From Lachnospiraceae bacterium (GTDB taxonomy: Bacteria; Bacillota; Clostridia; Lachnospirales; Lachnospiraceae): DNA of 6,591 bases. The notes under the pieces are model-generated. The model searched no databases. It was not told the DNA's origin and saw nothing but the letters and a program-made list of their open reading frames with translations. Shown here in pieces: positions 4,977 through 6,591 of this stretch (within the stretch, counting starts at the first letter, position 1; every line of letters starts with the position of its first letter). Position numbers and translations under genes: made by a program. The DNA lies in assembly GCA_022798035.1 (NCBI GenBank), contig JAAWLS010000140.1:1-6591 (forward strand). The letters are read 5' to 3'.

Positions 4977-5684
4977 ATGAGTAAATCCAACTGTCGCAAA
5001 AGCGAATTTTCACGTAAGATGTTTCTATGGGTTATGACAACGGGCCTTTTGCTGTCGGCAGGGTGCGGAAATAAAAATGTACCCCAGGAAAATCAAAACA
5101 CACAGGCTGCAGAGAGCCAAAATAAGCAGGGAACAGAAAGCCAAAACAACCAGGAAACAGAGAGTCAAAACAATCAGGGAACAGAAAGCCAAAACAATCA
5201 GGGAACAGAAAGCCAGGATAAGCAGGGAAACGGAAATCAGAATGCATCGCTGGAAATCGGAGAGGCGGAGGCAAAAAACACCGCATTGCAGCATGCAGGA
5301 CTGACAGAAGGAGACGTGACATTTCTGAAAGTGAAACTGGAGTATGAGGATGGAAAGCCGGAATATGAAATAGAATTTGTCACAAGCGATAAAAGATATG
5401 AGTACGAAATCCGCGGTCTGGACGGGGCAGTTTTGGAGAGTTCCCAGGAGCCTATTGAACAGGTAAATTTGTCTGGAGAAGGAATTATCACCACAGACCA
5501 GGCCAAGGCGGCCCTTCTTGACTATGCCAAGATGACGCCGGAACAGGTGACTTACACAAAAATCAAACTGGATAAAGATGACGGAGTTACTCAGTATGAA
5601 ATTGAATTTTATGCTGAAGGCAGAGAGTACAGCGGTGAGGTAAACGCTGTCACCGGAGAAGTCCTGGAACTGGAGATGGAATAG
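4977..5684 (+). CDS. PepSY-domain lipoprotein
   Basis: 235 residues from the ATG at 4977, with AAGGA (4964-4968) at 8-nt spacing; an ATG at 4959 also has a ribosome site and is the main alternative. Lys/Arg-rich N-terminus, hydrophobic segment MFLWVMTTGLLL and lipobox SAGC place the lipidated Cys at residue 30, so the mature protein is anchored to the outer face of the membrane. Residues 40-87 are six copies of an eight-residue Gln/Asn/Glu/Ser-rich unit, an extended hydrophilic spacer. Two PepSY-type domains follow (about 90-165 and 168-235), each ending in the typical strand pattern: YEIEFVTSDKRYEYEI with DGAVLE, and YEIEFYAEGREYSGEV with TGEVLELE. PepSY domains are found in protease propeptides and cell-surface proteins and are thought to modulate peptidases, but the role here is unknown. 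It is the first gene of a close-packed group with nth, 15 nt upstream of it. Confidence 0.85.
   Translation: MSKSNCRKSEFSRKMFLWVMTTGLLLSAGCGNKNVPQENQNTQAAESQNKQGTESQNNQETESQNNQGTESQNNQGTESQDKQGNGNQNASLEIGEAEAKNTALQHAGLTEGDVTFLKVKLEYEDGKPEYEIEFVTSDKRYEYEIRGLDGAVLESSQEPIEQVNLSGEGIITTDQAKAALLDYAKMTPEQVTYTKIKLDKDDGVTQYEIEFYAEGREYSGEVNAVTGEVLELEME
5094..5237 (+). repeat. Six tandem 24-bp units inside the lipoprotein gene
   Basis: Six in-frame 24-bp units encode variants of QNNQGTES. The fourth and fifth units (5166-5189, 5190-5213) are identical at every base; the others differ by point changes, and the first and sixth are the most diverged. Unit gain or loss keeps the frame and would only change the spacer length between the lipid anchor and the PepSY domains. 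Confidence 0.9.
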
Positions 5685-5699
5685 AGGAAAGGGAGAATC

Positions 5700-6335
5700 A
5701 TGACAAAAGAGGAACTTGCTTTGGAAATCATAGAGCGTTTAAAAAAAGAATATCCTGATGCGGGATGTACTTTGGATTACAACCAGGCATGGAAATTACT
5801 GGTAAGCGTTCGTCTGGCAGCCCAGTGCACTGACGCAAGAGTAAACGTTGTGGTGCAGGAACTTTACGGCAAATATCCGGATGTGGACGCATTGGCGGAG
5901 GCTTCCCCAGAGGACATTGAAGCCATTGTAAAACCCTGCGGCCTGGGCCGCAGCAAAGCAAGGGATATCAGCAAATGTATGAAAATGATACGGGATGAAT
6001 ACGATGGAAAAATACCCGAGGATTTTGATGCACTGCTGAAACTGCCGGGTGTGGGAAGAAAGAGTGCAAATCTTATTATGGGAGATGTGTTTGGAAAACC
6101 TGCCATTGTGACTGACACCCATTGCATCCGCCTGGTCAACCGCATAGGATTAGTGGATAATATCAAAGAACCGAAAAAGGTGGAAATGGCGCTGTGGAAA
6201 TTGATACCGCCGGAAGAAGGAAGCGATTTCTGCCACCGTTTGGTGTACCATGGCAGGGATGTGTGCACCGCAAGAACCAGCCCTCACTGCGAGCTTTGCT
6301 GCCTCAGTGATATTTGCGGGAAAAACGGAATATAG
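5700..6335 (+). CDS. nth: Endonuclease III, DNA glycosylase/AP lyase
   Basis: 211 residues, the same length as the E. coli enzyme, from an ATG with AAAGGGAG (5688-5695) just upstream. It removes oxidised pyrimidines from DNA and cleaves the abasic site in base excision repair. The helix-hairpin-helix motif LPGVGRKSAN carries the catalytic Lys121, and the conserved Asp139 lies in VTDTHCIRLVNR. The early RLAAQCTDARVN segment matches the family. A C-terminal [4Fe-4S] cluster is expected from Cys189, Cys197, Cys200 and Cys206. Their spacing is C-x7-C-x2-C-x5-C, one residue more than the C-x6-C-x2-C-x5-C of E. coli, and an extra Cys201 adjoins the third ligand. It starts 15 nt after the lipoprotein stop, so the two are co-transcribed or translationally linked, without an obvious functional connection. 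Confidence 0.95.
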   Translation: MTKEELALEIIERLKKEYPDAGCTLDYNQAWKLLVSVRLAAQCTDARVNVVVQELYGKYPDVDALAEASPEDIEAIVKPCGLGRSKARDISKCMKMIRDEYDGKIPEDFDALLKLPGVGRKSANLIMGDVFGKPAIVTDTHCIRLVNRIGLVDNIKEPKKVEMALWKLIPPEEGSDFCHRLVYHGRDVCTARTSPHCELCCLSDICGKNGI

Positions 6336-6389
6336 CGTATACAGGCAATTGGGAACGCAGTAGAATATACAACAGAGAAGGAGTAAAAC

Positions 6390-6591
6390 ATGGCAAAAAT
6401 AAAACCTTTTTGTGCAATTAGACCTACCAGGGAGAAGGCAGATAAAATAGCTGCCCTTCCCTATGACGTGTATAACCGCCAGGAGGCGAAAGCAGTTGTC
6501 AAAAAGCATCCGGAGAGTTTTCTGAAAATAGACCGTGCGGAGACACAGCTTGAAGATACGGTAGACACATATGCTCCGGAAGTATACCAGA
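6390..6591 (+). CDS. DUF1015-family protein, N-terminal part
   Basis: Only the first 67 residues are in the window; the gene runs off the right edge. ATG at 6390 with AAGGAG (6378-6383) at 6-nt spacing. The start MAKIKPFCAIRPTREKADKIAALPYDVYNRQEA has the DUF1015 hallmark: a KPF.AIRP opening followed by LPYDV and then EA. The following PESFLKIDRAE also fits. Function of the family is not established; in Clostridia I recall members near serine-biosynthesis genes, which lie outside this window if present. It begins 54 nt after nth with no terminator or clear promoter between, so it probably belongs to the same transcript. Confidence 0.8.
   Translation, partial: MAKIKPFCAIRPTREKADKIAALPYDVYNRQEAKAVVKKHPESFLKIDRAETQLEDTVDTYAPEVYQ

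Noticed and set aside
5094..5237. CRISPR-like array
   Set aside because: The units are contiguous with no spacers and are translated in frame as a protein repeat.
5025..5322. Minus-strand frames opposite the lipoprotein repeat, with repetitive Leu/Phe/Cys sequence
   Set aside because: Their periodicity is the reflection of the 24-bp repeat in the sense gene; no start signals.
6336..6389. Separate promoter for the DUF1015 gene
   Set aside because: AT-rich hexamers occur but no -35/-10 pair with proper spacing; co-transcription with nth is simpler.

Overview
The window looks like the chromosome of a low-to-mid GC Gram-positive anaerobe of the class Clostridia, most likely a gut Lachnospiraceae-type organism. 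This rests on strong AAGGAGG-type ribosome sites, TTG/GTG start options, a PepSY lipoprotein, a clostridial-style citrate synthase and the start of a DUF1015 protein. The assignment is inferred from gene style, not from a marker gene. I see no mobile element, tRNA, rRNA, CRISPR array or phage gene.

Layout: (1) Positions 191-1975, minus strand, hold one uninterrupted reading frame. It begins as a complete MarR-family repressor and continues without a stop into a complete citrate synthase. At the junction lies an optimal ribosome-binding site and an ATG, so a free citrate synthase (191-1528) can be made from the same message. A consensus-like promoter and an 18-bp palindrome over its start point suggest self-repression. 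(2) Divergent from it, 2282-2998 on the plus strand encodes a FadR/FCD-type GntR regulator behind a long leader. (3) A 13-bp-stem inverted repeat (3034-3075) separates that gene from a convergent minus-strand pair: an SorE-like zinc-binding sugar-phosphate dehydrogenase (3447-4703) and, 22 nt downstream, a 112-residue protein of unknown function (3086-3424). (4) A compact divergent promoter region (4704-4976) leads on the plus strand to a PepSY lipoprotein with a 24-bp tandem repeat (4977-5684), endonuclease III (5700-6335) and a DUF1015 protein cut off by the window edge (6390 onward). These three are closely spaced and probably co-transcribed.

Together the genes suggest locally regulated central carbon metabolism (citrate formation, sugar-phosphate reduction), followed by an envelope/DNA-repair operon. 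The part most worth following up is the MarR-citrate synthase reading frame. It would be a regulator fused to its own enzyme, a tightly coupled two-product message, or a recent frame-joining indel; sequence alone does not decide which.
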